Source of the DNA: Streptomyces humidus
GTDB taxonomy: Bacteria > Actinomycetota > Actinomycetes > Streptomycetales > Streptomycetaceae
Direction: 5' to 3'
DNA: 64,000 nucleotides
Assembly: GCF_014649655.1 (NCBI RefSeq)
Contig: NZ_BMTL01000026.1
Span: forward strand, 62,001-126,000
Shown piece after piece: positions 55,144 through 63,929 of this stretch (position 1 is the first letter of the stretch; every line of letters starts with the position of its first letter). The translations under genes were made by a program, and so were the position numbers. The notes beneath the pieces were generated by a model that was not told the DNA's origin, ran no database searches, and saw only the letters and a program-made list of their open reading frames with translations.

Positions 55144-57453
55144 TCACGGGTGACAGGACCGGCCCTCCGCGGTGTCGTTCGCGTGCGCTGCCCTGATCGC
55201 GGGGACGTCTCCGGCCCGGCCGTGCTTGTGCAGTTCGACGGCCAGCGGTGTGGCGGTGAACATCGAGGAGTAGGTGCCCACCACGAGGCCGATGAGGAGG
55301 GCGAGTGCGAAGTCGGTCAGGGTGTCGCCGCCGAGGACGGCCAGTGCCGTGAGGATGAGGGCGGCGCCCATGCCGGTGCTGACGGTGCGGGGCAGGGTCT
55401 GCAGCAGTGCCTGGCCGGCGATGCGGGCGAAGGGTTCCTCGCGGTCGCTCCGGCCCAGTTCCCTGATCCGGTCGAAGAGGACGACGGAGTCGTTGACGGA
55501 GTAGCCGATGACGGTCAGCAGCGCGGCCAGGAAGACGCCGTCGACGGGCTTGCCGAGCCAGGCGAAGACGCCGACGAGGATCACGACGTCATGGGCGAGC
55601 GCGACGACCGCGGACGTTCCCAGCAGCCAGCGGAAGCGTGCCGCCAGGTACAGCAGCTGCGCGCCGAGGGCGACGACCAGGGCGATGAGGGCGCCGCGGC
55701 GGAGCTCCTCGCCGAGGCTGGGCCCGATGGCCTCGTCGCGGACCTTGTCGGCATCGCGTGCCAGGTCGGTGACGGTGTCGGTGAGCGTCGCCGCCTGGGC
55801 TTCGCTGAGGTGGTGGGTGCGGACGGTGAACCCGTTCTCGCCGGAGGTCTGCACGACGGCCCTGGGGAATCCGGCGTCGGCGAGCGCGGCGCGGGCCCGG
55901 TCGGCGTCCACGGGGGCGGCCGTGCTGTATTCGATGAGGCGGCCACCGGTGAATTCGACCCCGAAGTCGAGGCCTCGCACGGCGATCCCGGCGGCGGCAA
56001 GGACGAGGGCGGCGGCGGAGGCTGCCAGCCATCGGCGCGGGTGCCGCAGAAGGTTCGGCCTGCTGCGGCTGAGGCGGTCGCGGACGGCACCGGTGTGGGC
56101 GATGCCGGTGAAGCGGAGGCGGCGACGCAGGAAAGGGCGGGCGACCGCGTAGTCGGTCAGGGCGCGGGTGATGACGAGGGCGCTGACCATGGAGGCGAGG
56201 ACACCGATGGCCAGTGTGACGCCGAACCCGCGCACGGGGCCGGAGGCGAGGAAGAACAGGAGACCGGCGGCGATGAGGGTGGTGATGTTGGAGTCGGCGA
56301 TCGCGCTGAAGGCCCTGCGGAATCCGGCGGCCAGGGACGACCGTGGGGTGGCGCGGGGACGGGAGGCGTACTCCTCGCGGGCGCGTTCGAAGACCAGCAC
56401 GTTGGCGTCGACCGCCATTCCGATGGCCAGGACGAAACCGGCGAGGCCGGGCAGCGTGAGGGTGGCGCCGAGCGCGGCGAGGGCCGCGTAGGAGATGAGG
56501 CCGTAGCAGGCCAGGGCGACGGTCGCCAGGACTCCCATGATCCGGTAGACGACGATGATGAACAACGACGTCGAAGCCGTTCCGATGACGGCGGCCCAGG
56601 CGCCGGCCGTGATGGCCTGCGCGCCCAGGGTGGGTCCGACGGTGCGCTGCTCGACGGTCTCGACCGGTACCGGAAGGGCGCCCCCGTTGATGAGCAGTGC
56701 CAGCTCCCTGGCCTCGGCGTCGTCGAAGGCGCCGGTGATCTGGGTGGAACCGCCGCTGATGCCGGACCGGCAGGCGACGGACGGATCGACCCGCGGCGAA
56801 GAGATGATCTTGTCGTCCAGGACGATGGCGACCCGGCGGCCCGGATCTCCTGCCGCACGGCAGGCGGCCTCGCCGGTCAGGCGGGCCCACCCCTGCTTGC
56901 CTGGTCCCTTGAAGTCGACGGTGACGTGCCATCCGGCGCCGGTCTGCTGGTCGAAGCGGGCGCCTGCCTTCTCGACGTCCTTGCCGGTCAGTGAAGCCGC
57001 CTGAAGACGCAGGCGTTGACCGGACTCGTCGGCCAGCACCCGCTCGCCGGACCGTTCGGGCGATGGCCCGGGCACTTGGTCGGCTTCGGCGGCCGTGCCG
57101 AGCACCTGGTGGAAGGTGAGCTGGGCGGTGCGGCCGAGCACGTCGGCCGCCTTGCGGGGATCCTGCAGTCCGGGCAGTTCGACGACGATCCGGTCCGCGC
57201 CGGAGCGGGCGATGGCGGGTTCGGCGACGCCGAGCGCGTCGATGCGGCCGCGCAGCACCTCCACGGTGCGGTCCGTGGCGTCGCTGTCGGCGTCAGCGGC
57301 GCCGGCGGGGCGGGTTTCCAGCGTGATCTGGGTACCGCCTCGCAGGTCCAGTCCGAGGTGGACGGGCACGGTGAGCGCGACGTACAGGGACAGGGCGACG
57401 ACGGCGAGGGCGATCAGCCCTCTGATGTGCGGAGATCGGTTCACAGCGGGCAC
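55144..57453 (-). CDS. secDF: SecDF protein-export membrane protein (fused SecD and SecF)
   Basis: A 769-residue fusion. The SecD half has the N-terminal helix, VHLGLDLRGGTQITLETRPA, the P1 domain and helices with LPGLAGFVLAIGMAVDANVL and FERAREEY. The SecF half has GLDFGVEFTGGRLIEYST and TVIGYSVNDSVVLFDRIREL. SecDF uses proton movement to pull proteins through SecYEG. Streptomyces usually have separate secD and secF, so this fused copy is an additional paralogue. It follows a small membrane-protein gene on the same strand. GTG at 57453. Confidence 0.93.
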   Translation of the reverse strand: MPAVNRSPHIRGLIALAVVALSLYVALTVPVHLGLDLRGGTQITLETRPAGAADADSDATDRTVEVLRGRIDALGVAEPAIARSGADRIVVELPGLQDPRKAADVLGRTAQLTFHQVLGTAAEADQVPGPSPERSGERVLADESGQRLRLQAASLTGKDVEKAGARFDQQTGAGWHVTVDFKGPGKQGWARLTGEAACRAAGDPGRRVAIVLDDKIISSPRVDPSVACRSGISGGSTQITGAFDDAEARELALLINGGALPVPVETVEQRTVGPTLGAQAITAGAWAAVIGTASTSLFIIVVYRIMGVLATVALACYGLISYAALAALGATLTLPGLAGFVLAIGMAVDANVLVFERAREEYASRPRATPRSSLAAGFRRAFSAIADSNITTLIAAGLLFFLASGPVRGFGVTLAIGVLASMVSALVITRALTDYAVARPFLRRRLRFTGIAHTGAVRDRLSRSRPNLLRHPRRWLAASAAALVLAAAGIAVRGLDFGVEFTGGRLIEYSTAAPVDADRARAALADAGFPRAVVQTSGENGFTVRTHHLSEAQAATLTDTVTDLARDADKVRDEAIGPSLGEELRRGALIALVVALGAQLLYLAARFRWLLGTSAVVALAHDVVILVGVFAWLGKPVDGVFLAALLTVIGYSVNDSVVLFDRIRELGRSDREEPFARIAGQALLQTLPRTVSTGMGAALILTALAVLGGDTLTDFALALLIGLVVGTYSSMFTATPLAVELHKHGRAGDVPAIRAAHANDTAEGRSCHP

Positions 57454-57524
57454 AGCGGGCCTCCGGCGGGCACACCGCGGCCAGGACAGCGACCGCGGTC
57501 GGGAAGGGATGAAGAGGTGAGGGT

Positions 57525-57953
57525 TCAGATGCCGGAGGGCGCGGGTGGCGCCCGGACCCCGTGGAGATGTGCCGGTTGCTCCGATGTGGGGAAGCCTCTC
57601 GCCGAGGGCGGGAACAGCGCGAGCCGCAGGGTGGTGGCTGCCGGCGCGAGTGACGCGCCCGGGGCGGAACCCGGCGGAGCATGACGCTCGCCGGCGCCGG
57701 CCCGATGGCCTCGGACGGAAACGGTGGAGACCGCAGGGTCCGCCCTGTCCGCGTACGACGCGCTGTGCGACGACGCTGCCTCGGCGGCGGCCACCGCGGC
57801 CCTCGCTGCACGGGAGTGCTCACCGCCCGAGGCGGACGAGCCGGGCAGAAGAGCGAGCACGCCGAGTACGGCGAGCACGGCGAGCAACACGGGCCACACC
57901 GTTGCCGAGCCGCAGCCCCGCGTGCGCGGAGCAGTGGGCGCGAAGCAGGCCAT
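57525..57953 (-). CDS. Small membrane-anchored protein, function unknown
   Basis: I do not recognise a family. The 142 residues from ATG 57953 comprise one hydrophobic segment (VWPVLLAVLAVLGVLALLPG) and an Ala-, Ser- and His-rich extracytoplasmic tail. The frame is open further upstream, but without coding character. It lies 71 bp before secDF on the same strand, so it is possibly co-transcribed. Its low complexity leaves coding status somewhat uncertain. Confidence 0.5.
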   Translation of the reverse strand: MACFAPTAPRTRGCGSATVWPVLLAVLAVLGVLALLPGSSASGGEHSRAARAAVAAAEAASSHSASYADRADPAVSTVSVRGHRAGAGERHAPPGSAPGASLAPAATTLRLALFPPSARGFPTSEQPAHLHGVRAPPAPSGI

Positions 57954-58056
57954 CCCCGCTCTTCCTTCCCGGTCGGCGGCGGTCCGCCGGCAGGGGCGGG
58001 AGCATCGAGGCCCCGGCCGGGGAGTGGGCGGCCGGATCCCCGAGGAGTCAGCGGGC

Positions 58057-58722
58057 TCAGGCTTCGATGAGTCCGGCGCGGATCGCGTAACGGGTGAGTT
58101 CCAGCCGGTCACGCAGGCCGAGCTTGTGCAGCAGGTTCTCCCGATGCCGCTGGACGGTCTTGATGCTGATGAAGAGGATCTCGGCGATCTCCTTGGAGGA
58201 GTGGCCCTCGGCCACGAGCTTGAGAACCTCCTCCTCGCGCGCGGTCAGCACCTGCTCGGGCGGCTCCTCGCCGTGACGGACCCGGTCGAGGTAGTTGCGG
58301 ATGAGCGCGGTCACCGCCCCCGGGTACAGGAACGGCTCGTCCCGCATGGCGGCCCTGCACGCGGCCACCAGGTCGCGGTCGGCCACCGACTTCAGCACGT
58401 ATCCGCCGGCCCCGGCCTTCAGCGCCTGGAAGAAGTACTGCTCGTTGTCGTGCATCGTCAGCATCAGAACCCGCACCCCGGGCTTCAGCGCGAGGAGCTC
58501 CCGGGTGGCCTGCAGGCCGGTCATCCGGGGCATGGCGATGTCCATCACCGCCAGGTCGACCTCATGGGTGCGGGCCAGCTCGACGGCCTCGGCGCCGTCC
58601 CCGGCCTCGGCGACGACCTCGAGGTACGGCTCCCGTTCCAGGATGAGCCGCACACCGCGACGGACCAGCGCGTGATCGTCGGCGAGAAGGATGCGGATCA
58701 CGGATGTGTGAGGCGTGGTCAT
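58057..58722 (-). CDS. NarL/LuxR-type response regulator
   Basis: A 221-residue regulator: receiver domain with phosphoacceptor Asp61 (LAVMDIAMPRMTG), acidic pair D15-D16 and Lys in VLKSV, and a C-terminal LuxR helix-turn-helix (LTAREEEVLKLVAEGHSSKE then IAEILFISIKTVQRHRENLL). ATG at 58722 overlaps the sensor-kinase stop in ATGA. The pair works as a two-component system; the nearby ATGGGC-type repeats upstream of the kinase gene are candidate binding sites. Confidence 0.93.
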   Translation of the reverse strand: MTTPHTSVIRILLADDHALVRRGVRLILEREPYLEVVAEAGDGAEAVELARTHEVDLAVMDIAMPRMTGLQATRELLALKPGVRVLMLTMHDNEQYFFQALKAGAGGYVLKSVADRDLVAACRAAMRDEPFLYPGAVTALIRNYLDRVRHGEEPPEQVLTAREEEVLKLVAEGHSSKEIAEILFISIKTVQRHRENLLHKLGLRDRLELTRYAIRAGLIEA

Positions 58723-59672
58723 GGCTGCTTCCTGAGGAGAGGCACGGTCAGCCGGACCGTCGTACCGGCCTTCGGCTGGGAGATGACGTCCAGGGTGGCC
58801 CCGATCAGCAGGGCCCGCTCACGCATGCCGCGCATTCCCGCACCTTCGCGGGCGGCTCCGGTGCCGCGGCCGTCGTCGGCCACCGCCAGCACCACCGCCT
58901 CGCCGGTGTGACGCAGGCTCACCTCGACCTGGCCGGCCTCGGCATGACGAGCCGCGTTGGTCAGGGCTTCCTGGGCGACGCGATAGAGCACCAGCTCCGT
59001 CTGCTGGTCCAGCACCGGCAGGCCGGCCTCGAAGCCGCGCACCACCCGCAGCCCGACGTGGGTCGCGAACTCACCCGTCAGCGAGGTCAGCGCGCTGACC
59101 AGACCGAGGTCCTCCAGCACACCCGGCCGCAGCCGGCGCGCGAGACGCCTCACCTCGTCCAGGCTCCCCCGGGTGATCTCCTGCACCTGCCGCAACTCAC
59201 CGCGCAGGGGCTCGTCCGCCTCGTCAGCGGCCCGCTCCAGCGACAACAGGACCGCCGTCATGCTCTGACCCACCTCATCGTGGAGTTCCTGTGCGATACG
59301 GCGCCGCTCGGCCTCCTGCGCGAACAGGGCGCGGGCACTGCTGGACGCCCGCTCGTGCTCAAGACGCTCCAGCATGGCGTTGAAGGTGCGGATCAGTTCA
59401 GCGGTCTCACCACGGCCCCCTTCCGGCAGCCGCTGCCCGGGCCGCAGCAGATCGACGGTGGTCATCAGCCGTGTGAGACGGTCTAGCGGGGCCAGACCGA
59501 TCCGCAGCAGAGCGGCGTTGGCGACCAGCATGACCACCAGGCCGCCCACAAGGATGCCCGCCTCGGTCAGCACCACCGGCACCGAGACGGTCACCGGGGC
59601 CCACAGCAGCAGCGCGGTGGCGCTGCCCAGCACGACCGCGTTCAGCGCGAAGATCCGCCAGAACAGGGACAC
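58719..59672 (-). CDS. Sensor histidine kinase (HisKA_3 type)
   Basis: A 317-residue kinase with two N-terminal membrane helices (VVLGSATALLLWAPVTVSVP and AGILVGGLVVMLVANAALL) and almost no external loop, a HAMP-like segment, the phosphoacceptor His131 in RRRIAQELHDEVGQSMTAVL and an HATPase domain (LYRVAQEALTNAARHA; VADDGRGTGAAREGAGMRGM). The missing sensory domain suggests detection within the membrane, for instance of cell-envelope or export stress. Coupled to the regulator gene by a 4-bp overlap. GTG at 59672. Confidence 0.92.
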   Translation of the reverse strand: MSLFWRIFALNAVVLGSATALLLWAPVTVSVPVVLTEAGILVGGLVVMLVANAALLRIGLAPLDRLTRLMTTVDLLRPGQRLPEGGRGETAELIRTFNAMLERLEHERASSSARALFAQEAERRRIAQELHDEVGQSMTAVLLSLERAADEADEPLRGELRQVQEITRGSLDEVRRLARRLRPGVLEDLGLVSALTSLTGEFATHVGLRVVRGFEAGLPVLDQQTELVLYRVAQEALTNAARHAEAGQVEVSLRHTGEAVVLAVADDGRGTGAAREGAGMRGMRERALLIGATLDVISQPKAGTTVRLTVPLLRKQP

Positions 59673-59802
59673 CGCAACAACGCCTCTCCATGTGACACGA
59701 CTCTGTCTTCACCGTCGGTCACCAAGCATCTCGAACCTCAGCTGCGTCCAGTGGTCCTGACCGGCCTGTCCTCCAGGCTGCCCGCTGCCGGCTCCGCCGT
59801 CG

Positions 59803-59889
59803 ATGGGCTCCGATGCCCATTTCCCGCTCCCGGCCCTCCCACCTCTCGATGGGCCCCGCACCCTGCCACAGATGGGTATCACGCCCGAT
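59803..59889. promoter_or_regulatory. Repeated ATGGGC-N6-GCCCAT-type dyads
   Basis: The intergenic region between the kinase and dksA-like genes contains the perfect dyad ATGGGC-TCCGAT-GCCCAT (59803-59820), a related ATGGGT-ATCACG-CCCGAT (59872-59889) and an intervening half-site ATGGGC (59849). They are candidate operators for the adjacent NarL-type regulator. Confidence 0.45.
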
Positions 59890-60026
59890 GGGCTTCGTGC
59901 GGCACAGCGGCCACGGTAGGGGCATGGACCAGCCCGTGAACCAGCCGCCGTGACCCTCCCCCGGCCTTCGCCCCCACGGCTGCCCCGCCCGACGCACCCC
60001 ACCTCACGTGGAATGAAGGAATCGCC

Positions 60027-60353
60027 ATGTCACTCGATACGCCCCGGTCCGGAACCCGCCCTGAAGGGCTGACGGCACGCGAGGCCCTCCAGCGGCTCGA
60101 ACACGAACGTGCCTCCCGCCTCACCCAGCTGCGGGCCCTCGGCGAGACCGGGCCCGGCGCGGAGGGACAGGTGATGTCCCTGCACAAGGACACCGTCCGG
60201 CGAGTCCTCGCCGAGGTCGAGGCAGCCTTCGCCCGCGTCCGGGACGGCAGCTACGGCATCTGCCGCACCTGCTCCAGGCCGATCCCGGTCGAACGCCTGG
60301 AGATCCTTCCCTACACACCGTTCTGCGTCGCCTGCCAGCGCCACGCCACCTGA
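60027..60353 (+). CDS. TraR/DksA-type zinc-finger protein 1
   Basis: A 108-residue DksA/TraR relative: an N-terminal coiled-coil-forming helix pair (LTAREALQRLEHERASRLTQ; DTVRRVLAEVEAAFARVRDG) and a four-Cys zinc finger C79-RT-C82...C100-VA-C103. Such proteins insert into the RNA polymerase secondary channel and adjust transcription under stress. The ATG at 60027 follows GGAATGAAGGAATC. Followed 49 nt later by a second member. Confidence 0.88.
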   Translation: MSLDTPRSGTRPEGLTAREALQRLEHERASRLTQLRALGETGPGAEGQVMSLHKDTVRRVLAEVEAAFARVRDGSYGICRTCSRPIPVERLEILPYTPFCVACQRHAT

Positions 60354-60402
60354 CGACCACCCGTACGACGTCCCTCTCCCGCCTCGCCCAGGGGGTGCCT
60401 TG

Positions 60403-60774
60403 GTGAACCACCGGATCATCGACGACCTCGACGCCGACCTGTCGATCGACGACGTCGCCGCACTGCGCGAGAACCTGAACGAACAGCGTCTGTTCCGCCA
60501 GGAGCAGTTGCACCAGCTCTCCGCCGCCGCCACGGCCCGCGCCGACGCGTTCCTCGACCGGCAGGCCGCCTCCCAGATCGAGGTCCGCGTCAAACTCGCC
60601 GCCTCCGCCCGCATGGTTCTGGACGACGTCGAAGCGGCCCTCGAGCGGATGGACCAGGGCCGCTACGGCGCCTGCCACCTGTGCCGCGGCACCATCGCCC
60701 GCGAGCGGCTGATGATCGTGCCACAGGCCCGCTACTGCGCCCGCTGCCAGCAGGTCAAGGAAGCCGCCCGATGA
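60403..60774 (+). CDS. TraR/DksA-type zinc-finger protein 2
   Basis: A 123-residue protein with the same plan but different sequence: helices LRENLNEQRLFRQEQLHQLS and LAASARMVLDDVEAALERMD, and zinc Cys91, 94, 112 and 115 (CHLC...CARC). The GTG at 60403 or the TTG at 60400 may initiate. The tandem pair probably arose by old duplication. Acidic residues at the coiled-coil tip cannot be assigned with certainty, so a DksA-like action on RNA polymerase is inferred. Confidence 0.85.
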   Translation: MNHRIIDDLDADLSIDDVAALRENLNEQRLFRQEQLHQLSAAATARADAFLDRQAASQIEVRVKLAASARMVLDDVEAALERMDQGRYGACHLCRGTIARERLMIVPQARYCARCQQVKEAAR

Positions 60775-60896
60775 CCGGCGGCCCCGGCGCCGTCCCTCAC
60801 CCTGTGGAACCAGTTCCTCAACTGCGCGATCATCATCGTCGCCCTGGTCACTCCCGCTTCGCCTCCGGCGAGAAGCAGGAACGACCACGTGCCGTC

Positions 60897-60938
60897 GGCG
60901 GCTTCGACCGACCCCCGGCCGGGTCGGTCGAAGCCGCC
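60897..60938. terminator. Strong 18-bp hairpin, probable bidirectional terminator
   Basis: Perfectly complementary 18-base arms (GGCGGCTTCGACCGACCC at 60897-60914 and its reverse complement at 60921-60938) surround a 6-nt loop. It lies between the convergent dksA-like and VOC genes. No T-run follows, as is normal for Streptomyces terminators. Confidence 0.8.
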
Positions 60939-60989
60939 CGGCGCTGGACTCCACCGTGCTGGACGACGCGGTCGCCGCCCAGGGCGCCG

Positions 60990-61736
60990 TCACCCGGAGC
61001 GGGCGGGGCGGGACTGTCGGACGTGCTGGGCAAGGCCGAACAGAGCGCCGGTGGGATCGCGCATGACGAGGTCTCCGTCGGAGTTCCGGCGCACTTCGGT
61101 CGCACCGAGCTGTCGGGCCCGCTCGGCGTCGGCGGCGGGTCTGTCGCTGGCGAAACCGACCAGCCAGAGTGATCGCTGCGCCGTCGGTTTCCCTGGCGGC
61201 TTGCCGGTGGGGGCGGCGGAGTTGTCCGGCAACAGGAACTCGGTGTGCTGGGGGTCGGAGTTCCAGCGCAGTGCTGGTCGGTAGAAAGCGGCGGCCTCCG
61301 CGCAGTGGTCGGTGAGAAGGCTGATGCGGCCGAAGGTCCCCGGTTCGCGGTTCAGCTGCATGCCGTCATGTGTTCCGGGCTGCCAGAGTGACAGTGGTGC
61401 GCCGACGGGATCGATCACGACGGCAGCGTGGCCGAGCGTCCCGACCTGGGTCGGTGCCACGATGATCCGGGCGCCCAGGTTCGTGAAGCGGGTGGCGGTG
61501 GCTCGGACGTCCGACACGGTGACGTTGGTCGTCCAGTAGGGTGCGCCTGCGTCCTCGGCCGGCCCCAGGGCCGCGACGAGATGTCCGCGCAGCGTGCAGA
61601 GCCGGTAGCCGTGGGAGTCCGGCCGGGCGACGGTCCAGCCGAACAGCGCGGTGTAGAACGCCGTCGTCGTCCCCATGTCGGGGGTGCCGAGGTCGATCCA
61701 GCTCACGGTGTTCTCGGGGTGACGCGTGATGTTCAT
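60990..61736 (-). CDS. VOC-family (glyoxalase/bleomycin-resistance fold) protein
   Basis: A 248-residue protein with two VOC domains: NTVSWIDLGTPDMGTTTAFY then LFGWTV, and ISLLTDHCAEAAAFYRPALR, each followed by a DPTGA/DPVGAPLSLWQ strand. Streptomyces have many such proteins with hydroxylase- or glyoxalase-like folds and no fixed reaction. ATG at 61736. It lies directly upstream of the bidirectional terminator and 85 bp downstream of the YdhR-like gene, with which it may be co-transcribed. Confidence 0.85.
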   Translation of the reverse strand: MNITRHPENTVSWIDLGTPDMGTTTAFYTALFGWTVARPDSHGYRLCTLRGHLVAALGPAEDAGAPYWTTNVTVSDVRATATRFTNLGARIIVAPTQVGTLGHAAVVIDPVGAPLSLWQPGTHDGMQLNREPGTFGRISLLTDHCAEAAAFYRPALRWNSDPQHTEFLLPDNSAAPTGKPPGKPTAQRSLWLVGFASDRPAADAERARQLGATEVRRNSDGDLVMRDPTGALFGLAQHVRQSRPARSG

Positions 61737-61820
61737 CGAGATGACTTTCCGCTTGAGGCCGCCCCGCCCCGGCGGCGGAGCGAGGCGTGTTCAGAGCCGG
61801 CTCGGCGGCAATCCGCGGTG

Positions 61821-62129
61821 TCAGTCGTAGTAGGGCGAGTTCAGGTCGATACTCGCGTCCTTGACGATGTCGCCGTCGAACAGGCGTGTCGTTGCCGGGG
61901 CTCCGGTCCGGCGAGCCTCTTCGGCGAAGGGGCCCTGAGCGAAGGCCAGGGCGTTCTGGGCGCTGTCGAACTCGTAGAAGCCACCGACGGTGTGAGTTCC
62001 GATACCGGACAGCCACGTCTTGCGGATCAGGCCGGGTGCGGTCTTCAGCGCCGCGTTGATCTGGTGCCAGTCGAACTGATCGAACGGCACTGCGGCCTGG
62101 ATCTCTGTGTAGAGAAACGTCTTGCCCAT
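61821..62129 (-). CDS. YdhR-like putative mono-oxygenase (ABM fold)
   Basis: A 102-residue protein of the YdhR type: the compact fold MGKTFLYTEIQAAVPFDQFD, GLIRKTWLSGIGTHTVGGFY and EFDSAQNALAFAQGPFAEEA. Relatives are dimeric ferredoxin-like proteins thought to be cofactor-free mono-oxygenases for small aromatic or quinone compounds. It is divergent from the TetR gene with two palindromic operators in between, so it is probably the repressor's target and induced by an external compound. Confidence 0.85.
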   Translation of the reverse strand: MGKTFLYTEIQAAVPFDQFDWHQINAALKTAPGLIRKTWLSGIGTHTVGGFYEFDSAQNALAFAQGPFAEEARRTGAPATTRLFDGDIVKDASIDLNSPYYD

Positions 62130-62166
62130 CTCGAACCTCCGGTTCAGGGGTTGTCCAGCCCCACGC

Positions 62167-62227
62167 CACTAGTACGTGCGTACTAGTGATAACGGGGTGA
62201 GCATGCACTAGGATGGCCGTACTAGTC
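62167..62227. promoter_or_regulatory. Two palindromic TetR operators
   Basis: The first is perfect: CACTAGTACG-TG-CGTACTAGTG (62167-62188). The second is imperfect: CACTAGGATG-GC-CGTACTAGTC (62206-62227). Their starts are 39 bp apart, between the YdhR-like and TetR genes, which places one near each start. Confidence 0.85.
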
Positions 62228-62239
62228 AAGGAGGTGGCG

Positions 62240-62812
62240 GTGGCCGCGGACACGAAGTCCCGCATGATCAGCGCAGCGATCGGACTGCTTCAGCGCCACG
62301 GCCTGGCCGCGATGTCCTTCACCGACGTGCTGGCCGAGAGCGGTGCCGCACGCGGAGCGATCTATCACCATTTCCCGGGTGGCAAACAGCAACTCGCGCT
62401 CGAAGCAGCCCGCCGCAACGCAGAAGACGTCCGCGGCCACCTGCGCGAACTGCCGGGCCGCACGTCACGCGACGTCGTGGACGCGTTCCTTGACAGCGTC
62501 CGTCCCGTGGTACAGGCGTCCGCGGGGGGCGGCGGCTGTGCAATCGCGGCGGTCACCGTCGACGGCGGTGCGGCCATCGCCGACCAGAGCAGCCTGCTCA
62601 CTGTCGCGGCCGAAGCGTTCACCGGCTGGGGCGGCGAGCTCGCCGCAAAACTCACCGACACCGGAATGAGCACGTCCCAGGCCGCTGATCTGGCCACCCT
62701 CATGATCGTCACACTCGAAGGCGCCCACATCCTGTGTCGCGCCGAGGGCAGCATCGCCCCCTTCGACAGAGCTGCCGCGGCTCTGCTCTCCGGCCTCCCC
62801 GGCCCGGGTTGA
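62240..62812 (+). CDS. TetR-family repressor
   Basis: A 190-residue TetR protein: helix-turn-helix SRMISAAIGLLQRHGLAAMS then FTDVLAESGAARGAIYHHFP, and a ligand domain with GGGGCAIAAVTVDGG that resembles the LmrA/YxaF group. GTG at 62240 with AAGGAGG at 5 nt; the frame is open to an ATG at 62213, which lies inside the operator. It represses itself and the YdhR-like gene. Confidence 0.92.
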   Translation: MAADTKSRMISAAIGLLQRHGLAAMSFTDVLAESGAARGAIYHHFPGGKQQLALEAARRNAEDVRGHLRELPGRTSRDVVDAFLDSVRPVVQASAGGGGCAIAAVTVDGGAAIADQSSLLTVAAEAFTGWGGELAAKLTDTGMSTSQAADLATLMIVTLEGAHILCRAEGSIAPFDRAAAALLSGLPGPG

Positions 62813-62915
62813 ACCGGGGCCGGAACACGACGGAGCGGCGTGCTGACACGATCAGGCTTCTGCCGTGGCATGCACAGGGCGGCACCGGTCGGGTGTTGCT
62901 GTCACGCAACACCGT

Positions 62916-63020
62916 GGCCTCCTGCGATTCCGGCTCCCGCACGCGGCTCCGGCCCTGCTCTACGGGGTGGACCGCTCCACCATCACCCGGACTGTCCACG
63001 AGTCCGCCCCGGCGGTCCCC
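62916..63020 (+). pseudogene. Relic of an IS5-type transposase N-terminal helix-turn-helix
   Basis: The plus strand reads LRFRLPHAAPALLYGVDRST followed by ITRTVHESAP. L(Y/H)GVxxSTITRxI is the HTH signature of IS5-family transposases. Nothing before or after it matches, and the surrounding 230 bp have no gene. A short relic, moderately supported. Confidence 0.45.
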
Positions 63021-63041
63021 GGGCGTGCGGGCGCGACGGCG

Positions 63042-63929
63042 CTACCCGAACAGGCGGCGCTGGATCTCGCGCCGGTAGTCCTCCAGGGTTCTGTCGAGGT
63101 GTGCCGCGGTGGCCTTCGCGGCCTCCTCAGGGCGGCCGTCACGGATGGCGCGAAAGATCGCCTCGTGTTCCTCGACGGCTGCCCCGGTGTTCTCACCGAG
63201 CCTGTCATGGATACCGATGGCGCTGCACTGGCGCTGGAGACGGCGTGCGTCCCGCACGGCGCTGACGAGGAAGGTGTTGTGCGAGGCCGCGGACACGGCC
63301 GCGTGGAAGTCCTCGTCCGCCTGGTTGAACACCTCGACCAGGCCGTGGACGAAGCCGTGCCGGCACTGCTCCGTGGCCACCTCGATGGTGCGCAGTTCCG
63401 AAGGTGTGGCGCGGGTGGCCGCGAGACTGCTGGCGGACATCTCCTGGACACGGCGGAACTCGAACAGCATCAGCACGTGGTCGATGTCGACGGGACGGAA
63501 GAACCCTCCCCAACGGCTGGTGACGAGCATGCCTTCGTCGTCCGCGACGAACAGGCCCCTGCCCTTGTGGGCCCGCACGCGGCCCAGCGCCGAAAGGATC
63601 TTCACGGCCTCCCGCACCACAGCTCTGCTGGTGTCCAGCCTCTGAGCCAGGTCGATCTCCGTGGGCAGCCGGTCACCCACCGCCAACTGCTCCTCGGCGA
63701 TGTACTCGAGGATCCGCTCAGCCACGATCTCGTACCCCGGACGGTAGCCGCGGCTCTCCTCCGAGCCGTTCGCCGCCGCGGACGCAGCGGAAGGGCCCTG
63801 AGCCGGCAAGGCCACTTCGATCGCTGACGTGTCGTCCATCTGTGTTGCCTCCCGGGTGGCCGCGGCCGACGCGACTGATCGCTGTGGAGCCGAGAGCATC
63901 GTAACGCCCCCCTGATAAGTCCTACTCAT
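63042..63929 (-). CDS. FadR/GntR-family transcriptional regulator
   Basis: A regulator of up to 295 residues: about 60 disordered N-terminal residues, winged helix-turn-helix (PTEIDLAQRLDTSRAVVREA then VKILSALGRVRAHKGRGLFV) and an FCD sensor domain (LMLFEFRRVQEMSASSLAA; DEDFHAAVSAASHN; EEHEAIFRAIRDG). FCD regulators bind organic acids. ATG at 63929 has GGAG; 63899 (ATG) and 63839 (ATG) are alternatives that shorten the disordered part. Its target lies outside the window or in the adjacent region; it is the only intact gene near the right end. Confidence 0.9.
   Translation of the reverse strand: MSRTYQGGVTMLSAPQRSVASAAATREATQMDDTSAIEVALPAQGPSAASAAANGSEESRGYRPGYEIVAERILEYIAEEQLAVGDRLPTEIDLAQRLDTSRAVVREAVKILSALGRVRAHKGRGLFVADDEGMLVTSRWGGFFRPVDIDHVLMLFEFRRVQEMSASSLAATRATPSELRTIEVATEQCRHGFVHGLVEVFNQADEDFHAAVSAASHNTFLVSAVRDARRLQRQCSAIGIHDRLGENTGAAVEEHEAIFRAIRDGRPEEAAKATAAHLDRTLEDYRREIQRRLFG

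Noticed and set aside
60775..60896. A third small gene after the dksA-like pair (LWNQFLNCAIIIVALVTPAS)
   Set aside because: The hydrophobic stretch has no start codon with a ribosome-binding site and no continuation beyond the hairpin.
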